Below, in pieces: positions 1 to 5,720 of a stretch of 5,720 nt of DNA (position 1 is its first letter; every line of letters starts with the position of its first letter). This DNA is from an uncultured Leptolyngbya sp. (GTDB taxonomy: Bacteria; Cyanobacteriota; Cyanobacteriia; Phormidesmidales; Phormidesmidaceae). The DNA lies in assembly GCA_937899365.1 (NCBI GenBank), contig CALBPH010000131.1, positions 1 to 5,720 on the forward strand. Direction: 5' to 3'. The notes below the pieces were generated by a model. That model searched no databases. It saw nothing but the letters and a program-made list of their open reading frames with translations, and had not been told where the DNA came from. A program made the translations under genes and the position numbers.

Positions 1-265
1 TCTGGTTGTCGATGCCGCCACCGTAATCTTCAATCCCTTTTTTCAGATGCTCTCGAAAAAACTCATGGCTCCATTCCCGGCGAGATACCCCCACAATTGT
101 TAGTTCGGGGGGTAGCCGACGCTCCTGACGCATTTTATACAGCGAGGGCACCAGTTTACGCTGGGTCAGATCCCCCGACGCACCAAAGATAACCAGAATT
201 TGAGGTTCAGGAATACGGTCTTGCTGGAGACCAACGCGGAGGGGGTTTTCTAAAAGAGAGACCAT
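1..265 (-). CDS. zwf: Glucose-6-phosphate 1-dehydrogenase, N-terminal part (runs off the window)
   Basis: Oxidises glucose-6-phosphate with NADP+ to 6-phosphogluconolactone, the entry step of the oxidative pentose phosphate pathway in the cytoplasm. Only the first 88 residues are inside the window. They contain the Rossmann dinucleotide-binding motif GASGDLTQRK at residues 28-37, after the strand QILVIF, and then LPPELTIVGVSRREWSHEFF at 51-70, which is typical of the family in cyanobacteria. The ATG at 265-263 fits the N-terminus MVSLLENPLRVGLQQDRIPE as I remember it from cyanobacterial homologues. No Shine-Dalgarno precedes it; the 25 bases upstream on the coding strand are pyrimidine-rich, so initiation may depend on something else. 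It lies 83 bp downstream of tal on the same strand, behind a strong hairpin. In cyanobacteria opcA, the activator of this enzyme, usually follows; that position lies outside the window. Confidence 0.95.
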   Translation of the reverse strand, partial: MVSLLENPLRVGLQQDRIPEPQILVIFGASGDLTQRKLVPSLYKMRQERRLPPELTIVGVSRREWSHEFFREHLKKGIEDYGGGIDNQ

Positions 266-301
266 GGGGGAAAGAGGAGAAAAATAAAATCAACGGGGCG
301 C

Positions 302-341
302 AAAAAAACTGGTTAAGTCGGGTGGGCTTGGCCCACCCGAC
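302..341 (-). terminator. GC-rich hairpin plus U-run between tal and zwf (possible partial terminator)
   Basis: On the minus strand, 7 bases after the tal stop, GTCGGGTGGGC (341-331) pairs perfectly with GCCCACCCGAC (327-317) around a 3-base loop. The 11-bp stem is followed by eight bases (TTAACCAG) and then seven T's (308-302). The stem is strong enough for an intrinsic terminator, but the spacer before the T-run is longer than usual. With zwf starting 37 bases beyond the T-run, partial termination, or a barrier protecting the fbp-tal message from 3' exonucleases, is more plausible than complete termination. Stem and T-run are seen; the role is inferred. Confidence 0.55.
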
Positions 342-348
342 AGCATCG

Positions 349-1488
349 TTAGGCTGGCGATAGCTGCTTAACCTTTGTCACCAACGAATCCATCAGCTTG
401 TCAAAGGGCTTGATGAATTTATCGATGCCTTCGGCCAGTAGTTCGTCCATTACCTCATCAAGATTAATGCCAACAACGGGCAAGGTGTCGATAACGGCAT
501 AGGCCTGATCTACCTCAGTTACAATCCGGCTGCTCACATCGCAATGGTCGGCACAGGCTTCGATGGTGTTGGGGGGCAGGGTGTTAACAGTGTCAGGCCC
601 AATCAGCTCATCGACATACATGACATCGCTGTAGGCTGGGTTTTTGGTGCTGGTGCTGGCCCACAGTAGGCGCTGTACCTTGGCTCCCTTGGCAACAAGG
701 GTCTGCCAGCGGTCGCTCTGGGTGATTTTTTTATACTCTTGATAGGCGATTTTGGCGTTTGCGATCGCAACCTTACCCTTCACCTGAACAATCTGATCGC
801 GCTTGCCACCATCAGCCTCAGCTAGCTGGTCGAGCATATCATCAACCTTGCTATCGATCCGGCTCAAAAAGAAGCTCGCCACCGACGCAATCGAGCTAAT
901 ATCATGGCCATCAGCAAGCCGCCCTTCCAAACCACGAATGTAGGCCCAAGCCGTATCTACATAGCTTTGTACCGAGAACAGCAGCGTGACATTGACGTTA
1001 ATTCCGTCACGAATGGTCTGCTCAACGGCCTTTAAACCCTCTGGCGTCCCAGGGATTTTGATCATCAGATTGGGACGGGCAATGGCCGCCGCATACCGAC
1101 GGGCCTCAGCCAATGTGGTCTCCGCATCATGGGCCAAATTTGGCGGCACCTCTAAACTCACATAGCCATCTAAACCATTAGAAGAGTCATAGATGGGCTT
1201 AAGCACATCACAGGCCTGGCGAATGTCATCAAATACTAGCGACTCATAGATTGTCTCAACCGACTGGCTGGCTCTTACCCCCGCCTCAATCTCCTGGTCG
1301 TAAATCTTATTACCTGCAATCGCCTTTTCAAAGATGGCCGGGTTAGAGGTGATCCCATGGACATCTCGACTGTCGATCAGCTCGGCTAGCTCTCCAGACG
1401 CTAGTAAATCACGGCTGAGATTATCCATCCAAACGCTTTGACCATAGTCCTTTAAATGCAAAATTGGGCTGTCACTTACAGTAGTCAT
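349..1488 (-). CDS. tal: Transaldolase (long, mycobacterial/cyanobacterial type)
   Basis: Transfers a dihydroxyacetone unit between sedoheptulose-7-phosphate and glyceraldehyde-3-phosphate, giving erythrose-4-phosphate and fructose-6-phosphate, in the non-oxidative pentose phosphate pathway. The protein has 379 residues, longer than E. coli TalB (about 317) and normal for the long subfamily. Visible motifs are QSVWMDNLSRD at 18-27 (with the probable catalytic Asp22), GITSNPAIFEKAI at 45-57, the strand YVSLEV ending near Glu113, and LMIKIPGT at 141-148, in which Lys144 should form the Schiff base with substrate. Then come NVNVTLLFS at 164-172 and ASFFLSRIDSKVD at 204-216, and the C-terminal WASTSTKNPAYSDVMYVDEL at 276-295. 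The ATG at 1488 gives the expected N-terminus; AGGA lies 12 bases upstream (1504-1501), a rather long spacing. The gene sits 73 bp after fbp and 83 bp before zwf, consistent with one operon. No key residue is missing. Confidence 0.96.
   Translation of the reverse strand: MTTVSDSPILHLKDYGQSVWMDNLSRDLLASGELAELIDSRDVHGITSNPAIFEKAIAGNKIYDQEIEAGVRASQSVETIYESLVFDDIRQACDVLKPIYDSSNGLDGYVSLEVPPNLAHDAETTLAEARRYAAAIARPNLMIKIPGTPEGLKAVEQTIRDGINVNVTLLFSVQSYVDTAWAYIRGLEGRLADGHDISSIASVASFFLSRIDSKVDDMLDQLAEADGGKRDQIVQVKGKVAIANAKIAYQEYKKITQSDRWQTLVAKGAKVQRLLWASTSTKNPAYSDVMYVDELIGPDTVNTLPPNTIEACADHCDVSSRIVTEVDQAYAVIDTLPVVGINLDEVMDELLAEGIDKFIKPFDKLMDSLVTKVKQLSPA
761..768. other. HIP1 octamer palindrome GCGATCGC
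   Basis: The palindrome GCGATCGC (highly iterated palindrome 1) lies inside tal. It is strongly over-represented in many cyanobacterial genomes, so this single copy supports a cyanobacterial origin without being decisive. I found no second perfect copy in the window. Confidence 0.8.
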
Positions 1489-1500
1489 AGGTAATTATTG

Positions 1501-1504
1501 TCCT
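1501..1504 (-). promoter_or_regulatory. Weak Shine-Dalgarno for tal
   Basis: AGGA on the minus strand lies 12 bases before the tal ATG. The spacing is longer than optimal, and this is the only SD-like element in the fbp-tal gap. Confidence 0.35.
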
Positions 1505-1519
1505 GGATAGTTTGTCTGT

Positions 1520-1550
1520 TTAATGTCGCGTTAAGGTCACGCATTAATGC
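1520..1550. other. Inverted repeats in the fbp-tal gap
   Basis: The 73-bp spacer holds a perfect 10-bp palindrome, GCATTAATGC (1541-1550). It also holds an overlapping imperfect hairpin in which TTAAT (1520-1524) and GCGT (1528-1531) pair with ACGC (1539-1542) and ATTAA (1543-1547), leaving a 3-base bulge. There is no T-run after it on either strand, so it is not a terminator. It could be an intercistronic RNA structure or simply chance. Confidence 0.25.
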
Positions 1551-1561
1551 CACGGGAAGCA

Positions 1562-2623
1562 TTAGCTAACAACAGCTATTTCAGCTTCACGCTCTCGAAA
1601 ACGATCTTGAATAAACGATTCCACTAAGGCCACATCCTCCGTACTACCTAGTAACAAAGGTGTACGCATGTGTAATCGATCAGGGATCACGTCTAAAATT
1701 TCCTGAGTTCCCGTGGTCGCTCGTCCCCCCGCTTGCTCTGCCAAAAAGGCCAGCGGTGCTGACTCATAAAGCAGGCGCAGTTTGCCATCAGGGTTTTTCA
1801 CAGTACCTGGATACAAAAATACGCCGCCCTGGGTCAAAATGCGATGAAAATCTCCCACCAAGGCACCACTATAGCGAGCAGAATAGCCTTCATGGCGATG
1901 GACATACCGAATATAATCTCGGATTGAGTCATCCCATTGCCAGAAGTTACCTTCGTTTACACTATAAACAGGGCCATGTGTGGGAATTTTAATGTTCTCT
2001 GCCGAAAGAATGAACTCCCCCAGGCTGGGATCAAGGGTAAACGCATGCACCCCCGTACCAATGGTATAGACCAACACCGTACTGGGGCCATAGAGAATAT
2101 AGCCTGCGGCTAACTGCTCTTGTCCCGGCAACAGCAGATCTTGCCCCGTTTGCTGTTCGTCATTCCCCTTTTGTTGCCGAATCGCAAAAATCGACCCCAC
2201 ATTGAGGTTGATATCTACATTAGAAGAACCGTCAATGGGATCGTACAGCAGGGTATAGCGGCCAATGGGGCAGTTCTCTGGAATGTAAAACGGTTCTTCC
2301 ATCTCTTCAGATGCCAAGCGACAGACCAAACCGCTTTGCTTAAAAACAGAAATAAAGACGTCGTTGGCATAGACGTCCATTTTCTTAACCGATTCCCCCT
2401 GAACATTTTCGCGCCCGGTAAATCCGAGGGCATCTTCGACTAAGCCCGCCCGCGATAAGCGTCGAGCAATAAGCTTACCGGCCAGAGCGATGCGGCGCAT
2501 CAAGGCGCTCACATCTTGAGCATCTGGACCAAAGCTCTGAAGCTGCTGCAGCACATGCCGTGACAGCGTCATTGAGTCGCGATCTAACGTAGCTTCGTGG
2601 GATGGTTGATAAGTGTCAACCAT
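1562..2623 (-). CDS. fbp: Fructose-1,6-bisphosphatase, class I
   Basis: Hydrolyses fructose-1,6-bisphosphate to fructose-6-phosphate and phosphate; here it probably serves gluconeogenesis and recycling of triose phosphate into the oxidative pentose phosphate cycle. With the start at 2623 the protein has 353 residues, normal for class I. Motifs are SVKKMDVYANDVF (78-90), ASEEMEE with metal-binding glutamates (104-110), LLYDPIDGSSN with Asp128 and Asp131 (125-135), YSARYSGALVGDFHRIL (247-263) for substrate binding, and GKLRLLYESAPLAF containing the active-site signature and Glu287 (280-293). The insertion loop around 150-170 has no cysteines, so the thioredoxin-sensitive loop of chloroplast FBPase is absent. 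An in-frame ATG at 2695 would add 24 residues, but 2623 is preceded by GGAGG and gives the family length. First gene of the fbp-tal-zwf cluster, divergent from the exoprotein gene. Confidence 0.95.
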   Translation of the reverse strand: MVDTYQPSHEATLDRDSMTLSRHVLQQLQSFGPDAQDVSALMRRIALAGKLIARRLSRAGLVEDALGFTGRENVQGESVKKMDVYANDVFISVFKQSGLVCRLASEEMEEPFYIPENCPIGRYTLLYDPIDGSSNVDINLNVGSIFAIRQQKGNDEQQTGQDLLLPGQEQLAAGYILYGPSTVLVYTIGTGVHAFTLDPSLGEFILSAENIKIPTHGPVYSVNEGNFWQWDDSIRDYIRYVHRHEGYSARYSGALVGDFHRILTQGGVFLYPGTVKNPDGKLRLLYESAPLAFLAEQAGGRATTGTQEILDVIPDRLHMRTPLLLGSTEDVALVESFIQDRFREREAEIAVVS

Positions 2624-2627
2624 AGAA

Positions 2628-2632
2628 CCTCC
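2628..2632 (-). promoter_or_regulatory. Shine-Dalgarno GGAGG that decides the fbp start
   Basis: GGAGG on the minus strand lies 4 bases before the ATG at 2623. It is the best SD-like sequence in the window, whereas the upstream in-frame ATG at 2695 has none nearby. This favours the 353-residue protein over the 377-residue one. Confidence 0.7.
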
Positions 2633-3039
2633 ATTCCCTCTAATAATTGAGGTGGGTGAGCGGGTGAAATATCGATCAGATACTTCTACTGCCATGTTAG
2701 AAACCCAATCTGAGAAATGAATTAAACTTTTAGATCAGTTACAGAAACATCCCAAAATCCGTATTTAGCAACGATAAACAGAAAACAGATGAATCGTGGC
2801 TGAGCCAGGCTGTCCCTTTGCAATGGATTTGCTCCATGGCCTGCTTTCAAACAGCAACGCTCGCCATCGTAACCGCTATTTTTACCTAGAAAGACCATAA
2901 ACCTGGTTACAAACGTCAGCATTTAACGATCCCATCTATCTGAGGAATAGCTGGCAAAAACCCGTGTCATCAAGGTTACGTTTCATCGATAAGTTAGCTG
3001 TGATTAGAAAGGGGAAGTTGTGATGGACCTGCAATAGAC

Positions 3040-3096
3040 CATGTCCAGGTTGAAGCCCGTAGTTTTTTCTACGGTAAAACTCCAGCTCTGGACGTG
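3040..3096. repeat. Nested inverted repeats (two-part stem) upstream of the exoprotein gene
   Basis: The outer arms, CATGTCCAG at 3040-3048 and CTGGACGTG at 3088-3096, pair over 9 positions with one G-T wobble. Inside lies CCGTAG (3057-3062) and CTACGG (3069-3074), a perfect 6-bp stem around six T's. AGTTTT (3061-3066) can alternatively pair with AAAACT (3076-3081), and ACCTG (3027-3031) with CAGGT (3046-3050), so competing folds exist. No T-run follows the stem on either strand. The pairings are seen; a regulatory role as leader RNA or protein-binding site is inferred. Confidence 0.4.
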
Positions 3097-3118
3097 AACA
3101 AGTGTTAACGGCAACTTT

Positions 3119-3136
3119 GTGATTTTAGTGATTTTA
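3119..3136 (+). repeat. Tandem 9-bp direct repeat (GTGATTTTA x2)
   Basis: GTGATTTTA occurs twice with no spacer at 3119-3127 and 3128-3136, 54-71 bases before the exoprotein ATG. The position fits a promoter or operator zone, and the 9-bp phase is just under one helical turn. The repeat is exact; function is unknown. Confidence 0.6.
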
Positions 3137-3154
3137 AGTCGTTACTCACATTTT

Positions 3155-3182
3155 TAATCCGGCATTCGTAATCCGGCATTCG
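3155..3182 (+). repeat. Tandem 14-bp direct repeat (TAATCCGGCATTCG x2)
   Basis: TAATCCGGCATTCG is repeated exactly at 3155-3168 and 3169-3182 and ends 7 bases before the exoprotein ATG. It occupies the place where a ribosome binding site would lie, and no purine-rich SD is present there. It may be an operator, a translational control element or a fresh replication-slippage duplication. Confidence 0.75.
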
Positions 3183-3189
3183 CATCATT

Positions 3190-4452
3190 ATGGGGCATTT
3201 AGGGTGGAATCAGCTCAACAGCCATGTCCTACAAGTAACTGGCTGGCTAAGTGTTTTTACCCTAAGTATCTCTCCTGCCTGGGGACAGATCACATCGACG
3301 GGGGCAACGGCCATAACCCAGGATGGTAGTCAGCTCCAGATCACCGGTGGAATCTCATCAGTAGATGGCACCAATCTCTTCCACCAATTTGAATCGTTTA
3401 ATGTGGATGCGGACGAGACCGTTACATTTATTGCCCCAGACTCCATTGAGAATATCCTAGGGCGCGTCAGGGGGGGGCAGGCATCCATCATTGATGGTGG
3501 TTTAGCCGTCTCTAACAACGCTAACCTGTGGCTGCTTAACCCAGCGGGTCTGCTTTTTGGTCCCAATGCCCATCTCAATCTCCAAGGAGACTTTAGCGCG
3601 ACTACGGCGAATGCCATTGGTTTTGAGCAGGGGTGGTTTACGGATGGCACCGATTATCGCACCCTGACGGGTGCCCCCCGCAGTTTTGCCTTTATCTCTA
3701 ACCCTGGATATTTAATCAATTTGGGGGACTTAGATGTCACCTCGGGGCAAACCTTAAGGTTGCTGGGGGGCAGCGTAATTAATGCTGGCACCATAACCGC
3801 CCCCGCAGGCACGGTTATGATCGCAGCTGTGCCAGAGAGTAAACGCGTCAGCCTCAGCCAACCAGGCCAGCTCCTTGCCTTAGAAATTGAGCCCTGGACT
3901 GAAAATCTCCCCACTACAGAAATCTCCCCTGCGGGATTGCCCAGCCTCAGCCAACCAGGCCAGCTCCTTGCCTTAGAAATTGAGCCCTGGACTGATGAAA
4001 ATCTCCCCACTACAGAAATCTCCCCTGCGGGATTGCCCACACTACTCACGGGTAGCGGTGATGACTATGCTGACACCCTAACCGTCGCCGCAGATGGTAC
4101 GGTTCGACTCACCCAAACTGCCGACAATAGTTTACCGGCGGCCGGGCATGTCGCCAACTCTGGCAATGTGAGCAGTACCGGAGATCACGGTGGCCAGATT
4201 GCGATTTTAGGAGAGCGTGTCTCTCTTATTGATGGGACTGTTGAGGCTGATGGTCTAACTCAAGGGGGGCATGTTTACATTGGCGGGAACTACCAAGGGG
4301 AGGGCCCCCTGCCCAACGCCACCCACACCTGGGTAGATCAGGGTACTGAGCTCAGTGCCAATGCTCTACAGCAAGGGAATGGAGGACAAATTAGGGAGGG
4401 GAACGGGGCGGCAATGGGGGCTTTATTGAAATTTCTGGTAAGTCACACCTAG
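3190..4452 (+). CDS. Filamentous-haemagglutinin-type two-partner-secretion exoprotein, N-terminal part, truncated by frameshift
   Basis: Secreted adhesin-like protein (TpsA), expected to cross the outer membrane through a TpsB/FhaC-type pore not encoded here. The ORF has 420 residues. Residues 1-33 look like a Sec signal peptide: a hydrophobic stretch around 15-28, then SPAWGQI with likely cleavage near 32-33. The TPS domain follows (about 33-215), with GRVRGGQASIIDG at 91-103 and WLLNPAGLLFGPNAHLNLQG at 114-133, the counterpart of the NPNG motif of FhaB. Then come GTVMIAAVP (207-215), a duplicated 31-residue unit (221-283), and HVYIGGNYQGEGPLPNA (361-377) and NALQQGNGGQI (391-401), typical of the cyanobacterial family. 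From residue 402 the reading is out of frame and stops at 4450-4452, while homologous sequence goes on in another frame. An in-frame stop at 3169 fixes the earliest start; no SD is visible. Probably non-functional or much shortened. Confidence 0.85.
   Translation: MGHLGWNQLNSHVLQVTGWLSVFTLSISPAWGQITSTGATAITQDGSQLQITGGISSVDGTNLFHQFESFNVDADETVTFIAPDSIENILGRVRGGQASIIDGGLAVSNNANLWLLNPAGLLFGPNAHLNLQGDFSATTANAIGFEQGWFTDGTDYRTLTGAPRSFAFISNPGYLINLGDLDVTSGQTLRLLGGSVINAGTITAPAGTVMIAAVPESKRVSLSQPGQLLALEIEPWTENLPTTEISPAGLPSLSQPGQLLALEIEPWTDENLPTTEISPAGLPTLLTGSGDDYADTLTVAADGTVRLTQTADNSLPAAGHVANSGNVSSTGDHGGQIAILGERVSLIDGTVEADGLTQGGHVYIGGNYQGEGPLPNATHTWVDQGTELSANALQQGNGGQIREGNGAAMGALLKFLVSHT
3470..3477 (+). 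repeat. 8-G homopolymer inside the TPS coding region
   Basis: Eight consecutive G's encode part of Arg94-Gly95-Gly96 in the exoprotein. The frame on both sides reads as proper TPS sequence, so the present length is the 'on' length. Such tracts are prone to slippage. Confidence 0.8.
3849..4037 (+). repeat. In-frame 93-bp tandem duplication in the exoprotein gene
   Basis: Copy 1 (3849-3941, 93 bp) and copy 2 (3942-4037, 96 bp) are identical base for base, except that copy 2 carries three extra bases in GACTGATGAAAA against GACTGAAAA. They encode residues 221-251 and 252-283, units that begin SLSQPGQLLALEIEPW and end EISPAGLP. As I know the family, one such unit normally follows the AAVP motif. 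The absence of substitutions indicates a recent duplication; the TGA/GAT insertion looks like a second slippage event. Confidence 0.95.
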
Positions 4453-5720
4453 GATTTGATGGGCAATTTTCCCTCAGCGCCCCCGAGGGAGAATCAGGGA
4501 CAATCTTATTTGATCCGGATAATATTCGTATTGTCAGGGACGGTACGCCAGCAGAGGTGGCAACAGAATCTGTACTGTTTCCTACTGTGACGGCTACTGA
4601 CAATGATCTCGGCACCTTAATCCTTCACGCTGCAACCCTCGAAAGCTGGAGTGGTGATGACAACATTATTCTTCAAGCCAATGGCAATATTCAGCTTGAT
4701 TTAGGGGGAAATAACGACCTTACATTCCAACCAGGCAACGGCTCTATTACCTTTATCGCCAATAGCGATAACATTCTTTTTGATAGCTTCTCTATGACTA
4801 GAGCTGGCGATGTGATTAAAACATCAGGCCGAGATATCACTATTTCTGGGTCATTCATCACCATCGAGTCCATCGATACCCGCTCAGCAACAAGAACTGG
4901 TGATATCAATCTCGTAGCGCCTGTTCTAGCGACTATAGGGGGTAGCCTGGATGGGGAAAACATTACCGTTAGAAGCAACGAATTAAATCTTAATGGCGGT
5001 AATAGTTCTATCCGTGGTGTAACCCTGTCCATTGAACCTGATAATCCAGGGACAGAGATTAATATAGGACCCAATGCCAATACGCTGTTTGACCTAGACT
5101 TGCTGGAGACAGACATTTTAGCTCTCCAGGATGGATTTACCAATATTTCTATTGGTCGCTCTGATGGGACAGGCACCATTACCCTATATGACGCCATCAC
5201 AGACGGTGGTGCAACGCCCTTTCAAGATCCGGTTACTATTCTCGGGGCCAATAGTTTAAGGGGGCCGGAGCGGTTAACGCCTTGGACAGTCACAGGCACC
5301 AACCAGGGCAACCTCAATAGCCTGTTTAACAATGGTCTAAGTTTTGAGAATATCAGCTCAATTGTCGTTGGCAATGGCACTAATGACACGATCCAGGGCG
5401 CGACTGGTAATGACACCATTACCTTCACAGGTGTCGATGCAGGTACGTTTAATGGGGTTAACTTTGCCGGCATTCAAACTGTTAGCGGTGCCGGTGGTGA
5501 TGACCGTTTTGTCTTTGGTAACGGTGCTGTCATCAGCGGCAATCTCGATGGTGGCACAGGGACTAATACCCTTGACTACAGTGCCTACATCACGGATATC
5601 ACCCTAGATTTGGCAACGGCAACCGCGCCTGGCACCGGCAGTATTAGTAATATTCAACAGGTCATTGCTGGCAGTGGCGCCAACACAATTTTAGGGACCA
5701 GTGCTAACGATATTGTCACC
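4395..5720 (+). pseudogene. Out-of-frame continuation of the filamentous-haemagglutinin exoprotein, with RTX-like repeats (runs off the window)
   Basis: From 4395 one frame stays open for 442 codons to the window edge. It is shifted relative to the 3190-4452 ORF (equivalent to -1 or +2) and overlaps its tail. It begins GGERGGNGGFIEISGKSHLG, which in homologues directly continues the GNGGQI-type segment after a WADE/FYG-like stretch. It goes on with GTILFDPDNIRIV, LHAATLESWSGDDNIILQA and long beta-solenoid-like sequence rich in Gly, Asn, Asp, Ser and Thr. The last 117 codons contain RTX-like motifs: GNGTNDTIQGATGNDTI (from 5370), GAGGDDRFVFGNGA and SGANTILGTSANDI. There is no signal peptide and no good start: the first in-frame ATG is at 4794, a GTG is at 4557, and neither has a clear SD. 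It is therefore best read as the rest of the same gene, disconnected by a small deletion. The 3' end is outside the window. Confidence 0.8.

Larger units (their letters stand above)
2624..3189. other. Divergent intergenic region between fbp and the exoprotein gene
   Basis: These 566 bp separate two divergent genes and should contain both promoters. I could not assign -35/-10 pairs with confidence: A/T-rich stretches near 2722-2740 (minus) and 3119-3157 (plus) are candidates only. A 66-codon minus-strand frame at 2722-2922 has no convincing SD and no recognisable protein features, so I do not call it. I checked for NtcA-type GTA-N8-TAC and found none; the nearest pair, at 2869-2885, has an 11-base spacer. 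The right half carries the nested inverted repeats and two tandem repeats listed separately. Confidence 0.6.

Noticed and set aside
2624..2695. N-terminal extension of FBPase from the ATG at 2695 (24 more residues)
   Set aside because: The ATG at 2623 has GGAGG just upstream and gives the normal family length; the extension shows no conserved features.
2869..2885. NtcA-like site GTA...TAC upstream of fbp
   Set aside because: The spacer is 11 bases instead of the 8 required, and there is no clear -10 element at the right distance.
2722..2922. 66-codon minus-strand frame in the fbp upstream region
   Set aside because: No good ribosome binding site, no recognisable domain, and it lies where the fbp promoter and leader are expected.
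3057..3074. Intrinsic terminator made of CCGTAG-T6-CTACGG
   Set aside because: The T's are in the loop, and no T-run follows the stem on either strand.
3330..4049. Long minus-strand frames opposite the exoprotein gene
   Set aside because: They are antisense reflections of a coding region with clear TPS homology; the one at 3654-4049 even repeats because the 93-bp duplication is read backwards.
4691..5607. Minus-strand frames and an 87-codon plus-strand frame over the second half of the exoprotein
   Set aside because: The plus frame open from 4395 to 5720 reads as continuous Gly/Asn/Asp-rich exoprotein sequence; the others have low-complexity composition typical of shadow frames.

Overview
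The window looks like cyanobacterial chromosome. The evidence is the gene order fbp-tal-zwf on the minus strand (the oxidative pentose phosphate cluster of many cyanobacteria), one HIP1 octamer (GCGATCGC), and a divergently transcribed secreted protein whose TPS domain and spacer motifs match the cyanobacterial filamentous-haemagglutinin type. This combination suggests a filamentous or biofilm-forming cyanobacterium, but genus cannot be read from the sequence.

Minus strand, from right to left: fbp encodes class I fructose-1,6-bisphosphatase (start best placed at 2623), tal encodes a long-type transaldolase (1488-349), and zwf encodes the N-terminus of glucose-6-phosphate dehydrogenase (265 to the window edge). 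The genes share one strand with gaps of 73 and 83 bp, so a common transcript is likely. They cooperate in hexose-phosphate oxidation: Zwf starts the oxidative branch, Tal works in the non-oxidative rearrangements, and FBPase returns fructose-6-phosphate to the cycle. A perfect 11-bp GC-rich hairpin followed by seven U's lies between tal and zwf and may change the transcript ratio.

A 566-bp divergent intergenic region (2624-3189) holds no convincing gene. It has nested inverted repeats at 3040-3096 and two different tandem direct repeats (9 bp x2, 14 bp x2) just before the plus-strand gene.

Plus strand, 3190 to the window end: a two-partner-secretion exoprotein of the filamentous haemagglutinin type with signal peptide, TPS domain, beta-helical body and RTX-like glycine/aspartate repeats near the edge. 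The locus shows recent rearrangement. A 93-bp segment is tandemly duplicated with no substitutions, an 8-G run lies in the TPS coding region, and near 4392 the frame breaks where a conserved segment of about 15-17 residues appears to be missing. The 420-residue ORF ends at 4452, while the homologous body continues in another frame, open without a stop from 4395 to the window end. I read this as one exoprotein gene interrupted by a small out-of-frame deletion. No wholly new system is visible; the most unusual material is the structure and decay (or switching) of this adhesin locus and its repeat-rich leader.
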